A stretch of DNA of 64,000 nucleotides from Microbacteriaceae bacterium VKM Ac-2854 (GTDB taxonomy: Bacteria > Actinomycetota > Actinomycetes > Actinomycetales > Microbacteriaceae): the NCBI GenBank assembly GCA_013205085.1, contig JABMLH010000002.1, positions 3,425-67,424 on the forward strand, given 5' to 3'. Below the pieces are notes generated by a model. It was given only the letters and a program-made list of their open reading frames with translations. It ran no database searches and was not told the origin of the DNA. The translations under genes and the position numbers were made by a program. Positions 1-13,285 of the stretch are shown here, in pieces (within the stretch, counting starts at the first letter, position 1; each line of letters begins with the position of its first letter).

Positions 1-1436
<1,436 letters not shown>

Positions 1437-2046
1437 AAAATTACGACAACCACACCCGAAGATGCAGCGTCAAGTTTGACCTCCAGCAAATAAGACATCA
1501 TTACTGACATCAATTTCCAAAGGAATCCCTGCCCGAATCCATAAAGATTCAAGCCGGGGTTATAAATTTGGCATTGAACATAGTGCACGCTGTTGAGTTC
1601 TCAAGGATCGGACACACCCGGGTTCGTACCCCTCAAAAGAAGGATCTTCGCCCCGAAGTGACTGAAGTTTGTATGTGTTGCGCTTATGAGCTAAGCTTGG
1701 AGAACTTCGTTCTCCTGGCCGCCGTGGCAACTTGTCTAAGTTAGCACATCCGCGGGCCGTGTCAAATCCGCCGTTTCGCCGAGGCGATCGGGCGGAGTCC
1801 GGCATGGGATCCGTAGAGGCTTTACATCAACATCGTCGTTTGCCCATCTGAAGATGTTCAACCGAGCGGTTGCGATGGCCCCGCTTGAGGTCGGCGTTCG
1901 CGTGGCCGGTGTAGCAACACCGGGACGTTCATCCCGCCGAACCTTTGGGGTGACGAGGGACAACATTACGTTCATGTTTCGGGAACACGCAAACGGGGCG
2001 ATTTCCCGGGCGTGTCGCCGCGAGGTCCCCCGTCGACGCCGGCCGC
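1437..2046 (-). promoter_or_regulatory. rRNA operon leader and upstream region
   Basis: This stretch between tyrS and the 16S gene holds no convincing protein gene. On the minus strand it contains the sequence CTTGAGAACTCAACAGCGTG (about 1586-1605), a block I recognise from rRNA leaders of many Actinobacteria, which probably belongs to the antitermination/processing leader. With the promoter at 1738-1765 the leader would be about 290 nt. The part from 1770 to 2046 shows nothing specific. Short open frames here have no recognisable product. Confidence 0.7.
1738..1765 (-). promoter_or_regulatory. Probable rRNA operon promoter
   Basis: On the minus strand a consensus -35 box TTGACA (1760-1765) is followed after 16 bases by TAACTT (1738-1743). 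This is the best sigma-A-like promoter in the leader region and points into the 16S gene, giving a start near 1731. The match is read directly; that it is the main rrn promoter is inferred. Other rrn promoters may exist. Confidence 0.6.
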
Positions 2047-3357
2047 CTACGACGAGACGACAGCGCCGGCGAGGGTCTTCTTGCCCCGCCGCACCACGGC
2101 CAGGCCGCCGATTAACGGGAAGTCGGCGAGGGTCGCCGCGTCATCCGACACCACGAGGTTGTTCACGTAGACGCCACCCTGCGCGATGCCCCGGCGGGCC
2201 TCCCCCAGGCTCTTGGCCAGCTGGGTGTCGACGAGGACCTGCGCCACCGTCGCCGAGGCCTCGGTCTCGATGGTCTGCAGCGCATCCAGCGCACCGCGCA
2301 GGATCGACGGGTCGATCCCCTCGAGGGTGCCGCGACCGAACAGCGCCGCCGAGGCGGCGACCACCGCATCGGTCGACTCCGCGCCGTGCACGAAACTGGT
2401 CACCTCCCAGGCCAGCACCCGCTGCGCCTCGCGCTTGAACGGCTCAGCGGCGACGCTCGTTGCCAGGCGCTCGATCTCGGTCCTCGGCAGGAAGGTGAAC
2501 ACCTTGAGCCGGTCGATCACGTCGGCGTCATCCACATTGAGCCAGAACTGGTAGAACGCGTAGACGCTGGTCTTCGTGGGGTCGAGCCAGACGGCGTTGC
2601 CCTCGCTCTTGCCGAATTTGGTGCCGTCGGAGTTGAGCACGAGCGGGGTACCGATGGCGTGCACACTCGTGCCCTCCACCCGGTGGATCAGATCGGTGCC
2701 GCTGGTGAGGTTGCCCCACTGGTCGCTGCCACCGGTCTGCAGCACACACCCGTACTGCCGGTACAGCTCGAGGAAGTCGAGACCCTGCAGGATCTGGTAG
2801 CTGAACTCGGTGTAGCTGATGCCCGCGTCCGAATTGAGCCGGGCACTGACCGCATCCTTCTTCAGCATCGTGCCGACGCGGAAGTGCTTGCCGATCTCGC
2901 GGAGGAAGTCGATGGCCGACATCGGGGCGGTCCAGTCGAGGTTGTTCACCAGCCGCACCGCGTTCTCACCCTCGGGGCTGAGGAAGCGGGACACCTGCGC
3001 CTGCAGGTAGCCGACCCACTCCGCCACGGTCTCCCGGGTATTCAACGTGCGTTCGGCGGTCGGACGCGGGTCGCCGATGAGCCCGGTCGATCCACCGACG
3101 AGCCCGAGCGGGCGGTGCCCGGCGAGCTGGAGGCGTCGCATCACGATCAGCTGCACCAGATTGCCCAGGTGCAGGCTGGGGGCGGTGGGGTCGAAGCCGC
3201 AGTAGTAGGTAATCGGCTCACCGGCGAGCAACTGCTTGAGCGCGGCCGCGTCGGTCGAGACCTGGACGTGGCCACGCCAGAGCAGTTCTTCCCAGACGTC
3301 GTCGAAGGTGGCGTCGTTCTGCGGAACGGTGAGGGCGGGGCCGGTGTGGTCGATCAC
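2047..3357 (-). CDS. tyrS: Tyrosyl-tRNA synthetase
   Basis: Charges tRNA-Tyr with tyrosine (class I aminoacyl-tRNA synthetase, cytosolic). The 436-residue protein has the HIGH-like motif HLGN at 63-66 inside a YCGFDPTAPSLHLGN block, the KMSKS-like motif KFGKS at 247-251, and a C-terminal S4 RNA-binding domain (AKSLGEARRGIAQGGVYVNN region). Length is normal for the family. The start is GTG; a TAATCT -10 box (3365-3370) lies 7 nt upstream, so the mRNA is probably leaderless. The gene stands directly upstream of the rRNA operon, a common actinobacterial order. No T-box leader is visible. Its upstream region is shared with the phased operator array of the divergent SatD-like gene. Confidence 0.97.
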   Translation of the reverse strand: MIDHTGPALTVPQNDATFDDVWEELLWRGHVQVSTDAAALKQLLAGEPITYYCGFDPTAPSLHLGNLVQLIVMRRLQLAGHRPLGLVGGSTGLIGDPRPTAERTLNTRETVAEWVGYLQAQVSRFLSPEGENAVRLVNNLDWTAPMSAIDFLREIGKHFRVGTMLKKDAVSARLNSDAGISYTEFSYQILQGLDFLELYRQYGCVLQTGGSDQWGNLTSGTDLIHRVEGTSVHAIGTPLVLNSDGTKFGKSEGNAVWLDPTKTSVYAFYQFWLNVDDADVIDRLKVFTFLPRTEIERLATSVAAEPFKREAQRVLAWEVTSFVHGAESTDAVVAASAALFGRGTLEGIDPSILRGALDALQTIETEASATVAQVLVDTQLAKSLGEARRGIAQGGVYVNNLVVSDDAATLADFPLIGGLAVVRRGKKTLAGAVVSS

Positions 3358-3379
3358 GCCGTCCAGATTACGGCTCGAC

Positions 3380-3441
3380 CTTGCTTCTCAGTTATCAAGC
3401 ATTCAGGCTTGATTCGGAGAGATCAAGCTCTTAGCCTTGAT
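3380..3441. promoter_or_regulatory. Phased operator array between tyrS and the SatD-like gene
   Basis: Five 6-bp half-sites alternate in orientation at exact 14-bp steps: CTTGCT (3380), ATCAAG (3394), CTTGAT (3408), ATCAAG (3422), CTTGAT (3436). Neighbouring pairs form ATCAAG-N8-CTTGAT palindromes (3394-3413 and 3422-3441) whose centres are 28 bp apart. A plus-strand promoter, TTGATT (3409-3414), 17 bases, TAGCCT (3432-3437), sits inside the array, so a protein bound here would cover it. The HTH protein encoded just downstream is the obvious candidate ligand (inference). Confidence 0.7.
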
Positions 3442-3469
3442 GGAGAGCTAGCGAGTGGGAGGGAGTTCC

Positions 3470-4099
3470 GTGTACGTCATCACCGCGGACCAACGCGATA
3501 GCCGCCACGACGAGGATCGCGTCGATGCGGTGATCGCCGACATCACCCGCACCTGGCCGGACGCGCTGCTGCTGCCGCCGGAGCGGACGGCGGGCGACGA
3601 GTTCCAGCTCCTGCCCGACTCGGCCGAGGTCGCCGTCGACCTGGTGCTGCACCTGCACCGTACGCAGCACTGGAGCATCGGACTCGGGGTCGGAGCCGTC
3701 GAGCATCCGCTGCCGAAAACGACGCGCGCGGCCCGCGGGCCGGCGTTCTTCGCCGCGCGGCGCGCGGTGGAGGCCGCGAAGAACCGCCCGAGCCGCTTCG
3801 CCGTGGATCCCGACGCCTCCCTCACCCTCGACTTCCCGTCCGTTCGCGATCTGGAGGCCCTGGCGGACCCGCTGCTGCACCTGCGCGATCAACGCACGGA
3901 GGCCGGGTGGCAGGTCGTTGATCTGCTGCGCGACGGTGTGACGCAGAGCGACGTCGCCGACCGTCTCCGCGTGACGCCGCAGGCGATCAGCCTGCGGGCC
4001 CGATCCGCGAATGCGCGAGCCGATGAGCCCGCCCGCGCCGCCCTGATCAGACTCCTCGCCGCCGTGGATCGCGTCGGCCCCGAAGGGACCGAAGAATGA
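3470..4099 (+). CDS. SatD-like protein with C-terminal helix-turn-helix
   Basis: A 209-residue protein resembling the SatD family, whose function is poorly known. The N-terminal half starts MYVITADQRDSR and contains the conserved AGDEFQ patch (41-46). The C-terminal part carries a predicted helix-turn-helix (about 158-182, TQSDVADRLRVTPQAIS), so DNA binding is likely. I place the start at the GTG at 3470, because GGGAGG (3458-3463) lies just ahead of it; an earlier GTG at 3455 has no ribosome-binding site. It overlaps the next gene by the tetranucleotide ATGA, so the two are translationally coupled. It runs against all its neighbours, which suggests an accessory two-gene module. Autoregulation through the 14-bp-phased array upstream is inferred. 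Confidence 0.75.
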   Translation: MYVITADQRDSRHDEDRVDAVIADITRTWPDALLLPPERTAGDEFQLLPDSAEVAVDLVLHLHRTQHWSIGLGVGAVEHPLPKTTRAARGPAFFAARRAVEAAKNRPSRFAVDPDASLTLDFPSVRDLEALADPLLHLRDQRTEAGWQVVDLLRDGVTQSDVADRLRVTPQAISLRARSANARADEPARAALIRLLAAVDRVGPEGTEE

Positions 4100-4704
4100 A
4101 CCCCCTGTTCTGGATCATCACGATCGCTCTGCTCGCCGTTGCCGTCGCCGCCGCGATCCTTGCGCTGACGATGAAGCGCCCGCGTCTGATCATCGTGGCG
4201 GCCGCGGCGCTCGTCGCCGCCTACGTCAGCACGAGCCTCGCCCCGGAGGACGTGCCCGGCTGGGTCACCGTGCTGGTCGCCCTGCTGGGCCTGACCCTCG
4301 CGACCGTGGGCGGCGGCTCCGTCGTCGACACCACACTCGATCTCGCGACGCCGGGCCAGCGACACGGCGCGCACGGCGGCATCCTGCTGACCCGGCCCAC
4401 CCCCGTGCCGCCGCCCGCAACCGGCGCCACCGGAACCGCGCCGACCGCGCCGACCGCGATCGGTCAGCCGATCGAGGTTCTGCGCGGCGGCACGACCATC
4501 GGCGTCTTGGAGCGCATCGCGGCGGCGGGATCGATCATGACCGGCTCGGCGGAGGCGATCGCGGCGGTGATCGCGATCAAAGGTCTCGGCCGGTTCACCG
4601 AGCTCTCCTCCCCCGAGGCGCGCGAGCGATTCATCATCGGGACGCTGGCGAGCCTGCTCTGGGCGAGCGCGTGCGGCACCCTGGCCCGGATCTACCTGGG
4701 CTGA
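4096..4704 (+). CDS. Membrane protein paired with SatD-like gene
   Basis: A 202-residue protein of unknown function. Three N-terminal transmembrane segments (about 3-26, 30-48, 55-76) are followed by a Gly/Pro/Ala/Thr-rich linker (about 88-120), a soluble segment and a C-terminal hydrophobic region (about 145-200) containing GLGRF and FIIGTLASLLWA. The start ATG overlaps the stop of the SatD-like gene (ATGA). The 3' end overlaps the convergent glycosylase gene by 13 bp. The pairing suggests that the soluble HTH protein and the membrane protein act together, perhaps in envelope stress sensing, but nothing in the sequence proves this. It does not look like DUF3307, the usual partner of SatD elsewhere. 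Confidence 0.7.
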   Translation: MNPLFWIITIALLAVAVAAAILALTMKRPRLIIVAAAALVAAYVSTSLAPEDVPGWVTVLVALLGLTLATVGGGSVVDTTLDLATPGQRHGAHGGILLTRPTPVPPPATGATGTAPTAPTAIGQPIEVLRGGTTIGVLERIAAAGSIMTGSAEAIAAVIAIKGLGRFTELSSPEARERFIIGTLASLLWASACGTLARIYLG

Positions 4705-5297
4705 GCGCGACGGCGCGGCACCGCCGGCCGGTACACGGACACGGTCGGCTCACCCGGCAGCCAGAACCGCCACGGGTACTCCGCGCCACCGCCCGCGCCC
4801 GCCACTCCGGTCCGCGGCCCCTCGAGGCACGCCGGCGCCCGGTCCAGAGGATGCAGCTCGAAGTCCGCGCCGAGGGACTCGCCGGACTCCGCCAGACGCA
4901 CACCCAGCGCCTGCGCCAGGCGGGCCGGTCCGCGCGCCAGGTCGCGATCCGAGGAGGTGCCGCGCCGAGACCGCGCCAGCTCGATACCCTCGACGATCTC
5001 GCCACCGCGGAGCAGGACCGCCGACGCGGAGCCCGCGGGAGAGCACGTGACGTTGACGCAGGTGTGCATCCCGTAGGTGAAGTAGGCGTAGATCGTGCCC
5101 GGCTCACCGAACATCGGGGCGGTTCGCGCCGTGCGCCCGCGGTGCGCGTGCGAGCCCGGGTCCTCGCCGATGCCGAGGTACGCCTCGACCTCCGTGAGGC
5201 GCACGCCGACCCAGCCTTCCTCGGTGCGGTGCCGGAACACCCCGCCGAGCAGCAGCGGGGCGACCTCCACCGAGGTGCGGCGCAGGTCGACGCTCAC
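4692..5297 (-). CDS. 3-methyladenine DNA glycosylase (MPG/AAG family)
   Basis: Base-excision repair enzyme that removes alkylated purines from DNA. The 201-residue protein shows family blocks: the TEVEAYLG segment (about 35-42) with the catalytic glutamate, DPGSHAHRGRT (about 47-57), and YFTYGMHTCVNV (about 71-82). Length is typical. The start is GTG at 5297, 23 bp after the small membrane peptide gene, so it probably ends the arginine operon transcript. The argH - glycosylase - tyrS order is common in actinobacteria. Its 3' end overlaps the convergent membrane gene by 13 bp. Confidence 0.93.
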   Translation of the reverse strand: MSVDLRRTSVEVAPLLLGGVFRHRTEEGWVGVRLTEVEAYLGIGEDPGSHAHRGRTARTAPMFGEPGTIYAYFTYGMHTCVNVTCSPAGSASAVLLRGGEIVEGIELARSRRGTSSDRDLARGPARLAQALGVRLAESGESLGADFELHPLDRAPACLEGPRTGVAGAGGGAEYPWRFWLPGEPTVSVYRPAVPRRRAQPR

Positions 5298-5320
5298 GAG
5301 CGGGTCGGAAGAGGCGCGGA

Positions 5321-7850
<2,530 letters not shown>

Positions 7851-7884
7851 CGTCGTGCGCCGTCTCTCGGGCGCGGAAGCCACC

Positions 7885-7890
7885 AGCCTA
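7885..7890 (-). promoter_or_regulatory. Possible internal promoter (-10) for argF-argH
   Basis: TAGGCT on the minus strand fits the TANNNT -10 pattern seen ahead of many genes in this window. It lies just downstream of the 71-bp palindrome after argD and about 35 bp before the argF ATG. No good -35 box is seen. A second promoter after a possible terminator would keep argF and argH expressed. Confidence 0.35.
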
Positions 7891-7893
7891 TCC

Positions 7894-7964
7894 GCGAGGG
7901 ACCCCTCCAGCGCGCGAGGGCGCCGCGGGCCGAGGCGCCCTCGCGCGCTGCCGGGGTCCCTCGC
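7894..7964. repeat. 71-bp palindromic repeat (GGGACCCC/GAGGGCGCC family), copy 1
   Basis: A long imperfect inverted repeat with arms containing GCGAGGGACCCCTCCAGCG and CGCGAGGGCGCC, and a 9-10 base centre. A second 71-bp copy lies at 34290-34360, sharing the outer GGGACCCC, the inner GCGCGAGGGCGCC and the length. This copy sits between argD and argF, inside the arginine gene series. It could act as a transcription terminator or attenuator, or be a REP-like element. Confidence 0.8.
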
Positions 7965-7981
7965 AGGTGAGGTGGGGTGGG

Positions 7982-9196
7982 TCAGGAGGTGGCGGCCGCC
8001 AGGGCGCGGGCGAATCGGGTGCCGAATTCGACGATGTCGGCCTCGGTGACGATCAGCGGCGGCGCGAGGCGGATGGTGGAGTCGTTCGCGGCGTTGACGA
8101 TCAGCCCCTCGCGGATGGCTGCGGCCGAGACCTCGTTCGCCACCGGCTCCGTCAGGGCGACGCCCAGCAGCAGCCCGGCGCCGCGGATTCCGGCGATGAG
8201 TGGCGAGTTCAAGGCCGCAATCGTGCGGCGGATGCTCTCCCCCGCCGTGCGCGCGTTCTCAACCAGGCCGGCGCGCTCGATCTCGGCGACGACGGCGCCG
8301 GCGGTGGCGGTGGCCAGCGGGTTGCCGCCGAAGGTGCTGCCGTGCTGCCCCTTCGCGAAGAGATCGGAAGCGCGGCCGAAGGTGACCAGGGCGCCGATCG
8401 GTACTCCCCCGCCCAGTCCCTTCGCAACGGTGATCGCGTCGGGCAGGATGCCCTCGTGCTGGTAGGCGAACCACGCGCCGGTGCGGCCGACGCCGGTCTG
8501 GATCTCGTCGATGATCAGCAGCGCACCGTGCGCAGCGGTGAGCTCTCGCGCGCGCTGCAGATAGCCCTCGGGCAGCGGCACAACACCGGCCTCGCCCTGG
8601 ATCGGCTCGACCACGAGAGCCGCGACGGTGTCGTCGATCGCGGCCTCGAGGGCGGCGATCGTCGCGTCGATGTGCTCGACGCCGCCGGGCACGGGCTCGA
8701 ACGGCGCACGCATCGCGGGCTTGCCGGTCAGCGCCATCGAGCCCATCGTGCGACCGTGGAAGGCGTTGTGCAGCGCGAGGATGCGACGCTTCGTGCCGGC
8801 GCCGTGGTTCAAGCGGGCCAGCTTGAAGGCCGCCTCGTTCGCCTCCGCGCCGGAGTTGCCGAAGTAGACGCGGCCGGACTCGCCCGCGCCGGTGAGTCGG
8901 CAGAGCGTCTCGGCGAGGGCCACCTGCGGTTCCGAGGCGAAGTAGTTCGACACGTGCGCGATCCTGCCGGCCTGCTCCGCGATCGCGTTCACGAAGACGG
9001 GATGCGCGTGGCCCAGCGAGTTGACAGCGATGCCGGCGAGGAAATCGAGGTACTCGACGCCGTCCACGTCCCAGACGCGCAGGCCTTCGCCGCGCTCCAG
9101 CACGGCCATCGTGTGCGTGACGGTCTTCATCATCACGTCGGAGTAGCGGCGTTGCGTCCGCTCGGTCAGCGTTCCGGTCGTGGCCTGGGTGGTCAT
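7982..9196 (-). CDS. argD: Acetylornithine aminotransferase
   Basis: PLP enzyme that transaminates N-acetylglutamate semialdehyde to N-acetylornithine. The 404-residue class III aminotransferase has the [15 protein letters not shown] block and the PLP lysine K259 in AKGLGGG. The ATG overlaps the argB stop (ATGA), which shows coupling. After its stop comes the 71-bp palindrome, where part of the transcripts may end. Such enzymes can also act as succinyl-DAP aminotransferase; the operon context favours arginine synthesis. Confidence 0.97.
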   Translation of the reverse strand: MTTQATTGTLTERTQRRYSDVMMKTVTHTMAVLERGEGLRVWDVDGVEYLDFLAGIAVNSLGHAHPVFVNAIAEQAGRIAHVSNYFASEPQVALAETLCRLTGAGESGRVYFGNSGAEANEAAFKLARLNHGAGTKRRILALHNAFHGRTMGSMALTGKPAMRAPFEPVPGGVEHIDATIAALEAAIDDTVAALVVEPIQGEAGVVPLPEGYLQRARELTAAHGALLIIDEIQTGVGRTGAWFAYQHEGILPDAITVAKGLGGGVPIGALVTFGRASDLFAKGQHGSTFGGNPLATATAGAVVAEIERAGLVENARTAGESIRRTIAALNSPLIAGIRGAGLLLGVALTEPVANEVSAAAIREGLIVNAANDSTIRLAPPLIVTEADIVEFGTRFARALAAATS

Positions 9197-10146
9197 TGCT
9201 CTTCGCCCCGGTTCTGTTCGCGGGTGGCGTCGGCGCCTTCGACGACTTCGGTTCCGATGCCGCTGGAGGTGAAGACCTCGAGCAGGATCGAGTGCGGGAT
9301 GCGGCCGTCGATGATCGCGGCCTTGTGCACGCCGCCCTGCACGGCGTCCAGGCAGGCGGTCATCTTCGGGATCATGCCGGATTCGAGGCTCGGCAGCAGC
9401 GAGATCAACTCGCCGGAGGAGATGTGCGAGACCAGCGAATCGCGGTTGGGCCAGTCGCGGTAGAGCCCGGCCACATCGGTCAGGATCACCAGCTTCTCGG
9501 CCCCGAGCGCGACGGCGAGCGCGGCGGCGGCCGCATCCGCGTTCACGTTCAGCGACTGGGTCGGGTCGTCGGAGTCAGGCGCGATCGAGGAGACGACCGG
9601 GATGCGACCGGCCTCCAGCTGGGCGTGCACAGCCTCGGGGTTGACCGCGACGACGTCGCCGACGAGGCCGAGGTCGACCTCTTCGCCGTCGATCACCACG
9701 CCGCGCTTGCGACCGAGGAAGAGCCCGGCGTCCTCGCCGGAGATGCCGGCCGCCAGCGGGCCGTGCTCGTTGATGCGGCGCACGATGTCGCGGCTGATCT
9801 GACCGGTCAGCACCATCCGCACCACCTCCATCGCCTCCGGGCTGGTGACCCGGTAGCCGCCGCGGAACTCGCTGGCGATGTCGAGCCGCTCCAGCATCTT
9901 CGAGATCTGCGGGCCGCCGCCGTGCACCACGACCGGGCGGATGCCGGCGTAGCGGAGATAGACGATGTCTTCGGCGAAGGCGCGCTGCAGCTCCTCCGAC
10001 ACCATGGCGTTGCCGCCGAACTTGATGACCATGATCTTGCCGTGGAAGCGCTTCAGCCACGGCAGCGCCTCGATCAGCGTCTCGGCCTTCTCGGCGGCCT
10101 CGTCGCGGAGGGCGAGGTTCTCGGCCTCGGTCAGTTGCGCAGTCAT
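9193..10146 (-). CDS. argB: Acetylglutamate kinase
   Basis: Phosphorylates N-acetylglutamate, the usual arginine-feedback step. The 317-residue amino-acid kinase shows VIKFGGNAM (phosphate-binding lysine), [13 protein letters not shown], and LTDVAGLY in the nucleotide-binding part. The N-terminal helix of about 40 residues before VIKFGG is like that of arginine-sensitive hexameric enzymes, so feedback control is likely. It starts 12 bp after argJ and overlaps argD by 4 bp. Confidence 0.97.
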   Translation of the reverse strand: MTAQLTEAENLALRDEAAEKAETLIEALPWLKRFHGKIMVIKFGGNAMVSEELQRAFAEDIVYLRYAGIRPVVVHGGGPQISKMLERLDIASEFRGGYRVTSPEAMEVVRMVLTGQISRDIVRRINEHGPLAAGISGEDAGLFLGRKRGVVIDGEEVDLGLVGDVVAVNPEAVHAQLEAGRIPVVSSIAPDSDDPTQSLNVNADAAAAALAVALGAEKLVILTDVAGLYRDWPNRDSLVSHISSGELISLLPSLESGMIPKMTACLDAVQGGVHKAAIIDGRIPHSILLEVFTSSGIGTEVVEGADATREQNRGEEQ

Positions 10147-10158
10147 CTTCGCTGGGGC

Positions 10159-11313
10159 CTAACTCGAGTACGCGGAATTCTCGTGCACGTAGTCGTGCGT
10201 GAGGTCGTTGGTCCAGATCGTCGCCGTGACGTCGCCGGCGTGCAGGTCGATGTCGACGGCGACCTTCCGCGGCGTGAGGTCGACGAGGTCACGGCTCTCG
10301 AACGGCTCACCGGCCTTGCACACCTGCACGCCGTTCATCGCGACGTCGATTCCGTAGGGGTCGAACTGCGCATCCGTGGTGCCGACGGCCGCCAGCACGC
10401 GGCCCCAGTTGGGGTCGTTGCCGAAGATGGCGGCCTTGAAGAGGTTGCTGCGCGAGACGGCGCGGGCGACGACGACGGCCTCGTCCTCGGTCGCGGCGTT
10501 CAGAACGCGGATCGCGACGTCGTGCGCGGCGCCCTCGGCATCCGCTTGCAGCTGCAGGGTGAGGTCTCGGCAGAGCTCGGTGAGCGCCTGGGTGAACTCC
10601 GCCTGGTCGGCGTCGACGCCGCTGGCGCCGCTGGCGAGCAGGGCGACGGTGTCGTTGGTCGACATGCAGCCGTCGGAGTCGAGCCGGTCGAAGGTGACGC
10701 GGGTCGCGGCGCGCAGGGCGGTGTCGAGCGCGGCCGAGCCGAGCCGCGCATCCGTGGTGATCACGACCAGCATGGTGGCTAGGCCGGGCGCGAGCATGCC
10801 GGCGCCCTTCGCCATTCCGCCGATCGTCCAGCCCTGCTCGGAGCGGACGACGGCCTGCTTCGGCACGGTGTCGGTGGTCATGATCGCGCGGGCCGCGTCC
10901 TCGCCGGCGTCGGGGCTGAGTTCTGCGGCGGCGGCGGTGACTCCGGCGGTGATCTTGCCCAGGTCGAGCTGGTCGCCGATGAGGCCCGTCGAGCAGACGA
11001 TCACGTCGCCGGCCGAGACGGCGAGCTTCTCGGCGACGAGTTCGGCCGTGGCGTGCGTGACCTGGAAGCCGGCCGCGCCGGTGTAACAGTTCGCGCCGCC
11101 GGAGTTGAGCACGATGGCCGAGACGGTGCCGTCCTTCAGCACCTGCTCGCTCCAGAGCACGGGGTTCGCCTTGCAGCGGTTGCTGGTGAAGACGGCCGCG
11201 GCGTTCGCGAGTGGGCCGAGGTTCTGCACCAGGGCGACGTCCTTCGCGCCCGTCGACTTCAGGCCGGCGACGACGCCCGAGGCCGCGAATCCTGCTGCTG
11301 CGGTCACGCTCAC
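10159..11313 (-). CDS. argJ: Glutamate N-acetyltransferase / ornithine acetyltransferase
   Basis: Moves the acetyl group from N-acetylornithine back to glutamate, making the pathway cyclic. The 384-residue Ntn-hydrolase precursor has the self-cleavage/nucleophile threonine T180 in GLATMLVV, preceded by [10 protein letters not shown]. The start is GTG at 11313, which overlaps the argC stop as GTGA and gives the family N-terminus [20 protein letters not shown] longer frame upstream is only argC read in another phase. As no argA or argE is seen here, ArgJ probably serves both the first and fifth steps. Confidence 0.97.
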   Translation of the reverse strand: MSVTAAAGFAASGVVAGLKSTGAKDVALVQNLGPLANAAAVFTSNRCKANPVLWSEQVLKDGTVSAIVLNSGGANCYTGAAGFQVTHATAELVAEKLAVSAGDVIVCSTGLIGDQLDLGKITAGVTAAAAELSPDAGEDAARAIMTTDTVPKQAVVRSEQGWTIGGMAKGAGMLAPGLATMLVVITTDARLGSAALDTALRAATRVTFDRLDSDGCMSTNDTVALLASGASGVDADQAEFTQALTELCRDLTLQLQADAEGAAHDVAIRVLNAATEDEAVVVARAVSRSNLFKAAIFGNDPNWGRVLAAVGTTDAQFDPYGIDVAMNGVQVCKAGEPFESRDLVDLTPRKVAVDIDLHAGDVTATIWTNDLTHDYVHENSAYSS

Positions 11314-12365
11314 GGCGCCACTCCGTTCACGCTGAGGCCCAAAGTCTCGGGGAGGCCGAGGGCGATGTTGGTCGACTGGATCGCGGCGCCCGCGGTGCCC
11401 TTGACGAGGTTGTCGAGGGCGGTGACGGCGACCACGCGGCGGGCGGCCTCGTCGACCGCGATGCCGATCAGAGCGGTGTTCGCGCCGACCACATCCGCGG
11501 TCTTGGGGAATTCGCCCTCGGGCAGCAGCTGCACGAAGGGCTCGTCGGCGTAGGCGGCCTCCCACGCGGCGCGGACGTCCCGTGCGCCGACGCCCGGGGC
11601 GAGGCGCGCGGTCGACGTCGCGAGGATTCCGCGCGCCATCGGCACGAGCACGGGAGTGAAGGAGATGGAGACCGGGCCGGCCCCGGCGAGCGCGAGGTTC
11701 TGCCGGATCTCGGGGTTGTGCCGGTGGCCGCCGCCGACGGCGTACGGACTCGCGGAGCCGAGGATCTCGCTGGCGAGCAGGTTCACCTTGAGGCTCTTGC
11801 CCGCACCGGATGGGCCGACCGCGAGCACGGCGACGAGGTCCTCCGGCTCGATCACTCCGGCGACGAGGCCGGGCGCGAGGCCGAGGGTGATCGCGGTGAC
11901 GTTGCAGCCGGGCACCGCGATGCGCTTGACTCCCGCGAGCTTCTCGCGCTGCTTGGTGACGGCTCCGCCGCTCGCGTGCAGCAGTTCCGGCAGGCCGTAG
12001 GGCCAGGCGCCGTAGAAGTCGCCGCCGTAGAAGGCGGCCCAGTCGGCGGGATCCGTGAGCCGGTGGTCGGCGCCGCAGTCGACCACGAGGGTCTCGGGCG
12101 GCAGCGTCGCGGTGATGTCACCCGACTTGCCGTGCGGCAGCGCCAGGAAGACGATGTCGTGGCCGGCCAGGTTCTCGGTCGTGGTGTCGACGAGGGTGAG
12201 GTGGCGCAGGGATCGCAGGTGCGGATGCACGGCGACGAGCGGCTGACCGGCGTTCGCGTGGGCGGTGACGGTCGTGACCTCGAACTCGGGATGGTCGGCG
12301 AGGAGGCGCAGCACCTCGCCGCCCGCATAGCCGCTGGCGCCGGCTACCGCGACGGAGAAAGACAT
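11310..12365 (-). CDS. argC: N-acetyl-gamma-glutamyl-phosphate reductase
   Basis: NADPH-dependent third step of arginine synthesis. The 351-residue protein has an N-terminal Rossmann motif (GASGYAGGE, 9-17) and the active-site cysteine C154 in [10 protein letters not shown] choose the ATG at 12365 ([16 protein letters not shown]) over an in-frame ATG 24 bp upstream: a TAGGCT -10 box (12373-12378) ends 7 nt before it, so the mRNA is probably leaderless, and the earlier ATG would lie upstream of that box. First gene of the arg series. No clear ArgR box is visible. Confidence 0.97.
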   Translation of the reverse strand: MSFSVAVAGASGYAGGEVLRLLADHPEFEVTTVTAHANAGQPLVAVHPHLRSLRHLTLVDTTTENLAGHDIVFLALPHGKSGDITATLPPETLVVDCGADHRLTDPADWAAFYGGDFYGAWPYGLPELLHASGGAVTKQREKLAGVKRIAVPGCNVTAITLGLAPGLVAGVIEPEDLVAVLAVGPSGAGKSLKVNLLASEILGSASPYAVGGGHRHNPEIRQNLALAGAGPVSISFTPVLVPMARGILATSTARLAPGVGARDVRAAWEAAYADEPFVQLLPEGEFPKTADVVGANTALIGIAVDEAARRVVAVTALDNLVKGTAGAAIQSTNIALGLPETLGLSVNGVAP

Positions 12366-12403
12366 GGGGACAAGCCTAGGGGCACGCACGGCGTCGCGGC
12401 GGC

Positions 12404-12424
12404 GGGACGGAGTGACAACCCGCC
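12404..12424. repeat. Half copy of the GGGTTGTCAC palindrome family
   Basis: GGACGGAGTGACAACCCG resembles the right arm of the complete element at 27571-27634 and shares GTGACAACCC with those at 15616-15672 and 23878-23924. Only one arm is present. It lies between the end of the sugar permease gene and argC, that is, at the left border of the carbohydrate locus. Confidence 0.55.
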
Positions 12425-12466
12425 TCTTCGGCCGGGCTACTCGACCAGCAGAAGGGTGGCACCGGG

Positions 12467-13285
12467 TCAGCGGATGCCGCTGCGGGCGAAGCCCTGCACG
12501 AAGTAGCGCTGGAAGATCAGGAAGAGCAGCACCATCGGCACGACGTTCACCAGGGCGAAGGCCATGGTGGCGCCGTAGTCGCTGCCGAACTGGCCCTGCA
12601 GGTACAGCAGGCCGATCGGCAGGGTGAACAGCTGGTTCTCCTTCAGCGCGATCAACGGCCAGGCGAAGTCGTTCCAGGAGCTGAGCAGCGACATGAAGAA
12701 CAGCACGGCGATCAGCGGCTTCGACAGCGGCAGCACGATCCGGGTGAACACGCGGATGTGGCCGGCCCCGTCGATCCGCGCCGCCTCGATCAGGTCGCGC
12801 GGGATGGCGAGGATGAACTGGCGGGCGAGGAAGAGCCCGAGCGCCGACGCCGCGGTCGGCAAGATTACCGCCCAGTAGGTGCCGTACAGCCCGAAGTCGG
12901 TCACCAGTTGGAACAGCGCGACCATGATCACCTGAACCGGAAGGGCGAGCGTCGCCAGCGCGAGGAGGAACAGCACGGTCGAGCCGCGGAAGCGCAGCTG
13001 CGCGAAGGCGTACCCGGCGAGCAGGTTGATCACCACGGTGAGCACCGCCGTGGTGAGCGCGATGGCGACGGAGTTGCCGAACCAGGTCGCGACCGGGAAC
13101 GAGGCGAAGACCCGCTCGAAGTTCACCAGCGTGAAGGTGCTCGGCCAGAGCCGGAACGTGCCGCCGAGCAACTCGGCGCGGCTGGAGAAGGCGACCATCA
13201 ATATCCAGTACAGCGGGAAGAGGATGACCGCGCTGACCACGATCGCGGCGAGGAGACGGAGGGCGAGGCCCGTGCGAGCGGTCAT
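12467..13285 (-). CDS. Carbohydrate ABC transporter permease (MalG-type)
   Basis: Inner-membrane subunit of a sugar importer of the CUT1 family. The 272-residue protein begins [14 protein letters not shown], has about six transmembrane segments, and carries the EAA loop [21 protein letters not shown] that contacts the ATPase. The ATG at 13285 overlaps the stop of the upstream permease gene (ATGA). It is the last gene of a three-gene set (lipoprotein, MalF-type, MalG-type) with no ATPase, so a shared MsiK-like ATPase encoded elsewhere is expected. Substrate unknown; the neighbouring glycosidases suggest oligosaccharides. Confidence 0.92.
   Translation of the reverse strand: MTARTGLALRLLAAIVVSAVILFPLYWILMVAFSSRAELLGGTFRLWPSTFTLVNFERVFASFPVATWFGNSVAIALTTAVLTVVINLLAGYAFAQLRFRGSTVLFLLALATLALPVQVIMVALFQLVTDFGLYGTYWAVILPTAASALGLFLARQFILAIPRDLIEAARIDGAGHIRVFTRIVLPLSKPLIAVLFFMSLLSSWNDFAWPLIALKENQLFTLPIGLLYLQGQFGSDYGATMAFALVNVVPMVLLFLIFQRYFVQGFARSGIR

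Noticed and set aside
1560-1975. Two short open frames (81 and 79 codons) upstream of the 16S gene
   Set aside because: They lie in the rRNA leader and promoter region, have no ribosome-binding site and no recognisable protein; the frames overlap the rrn promoter.
1741-2046. T-box or other riboswitch near tyrS
   Set aside because: This region is downstream of tyrS, and upstream of tyrS the putative leader is zero nucleotides long.
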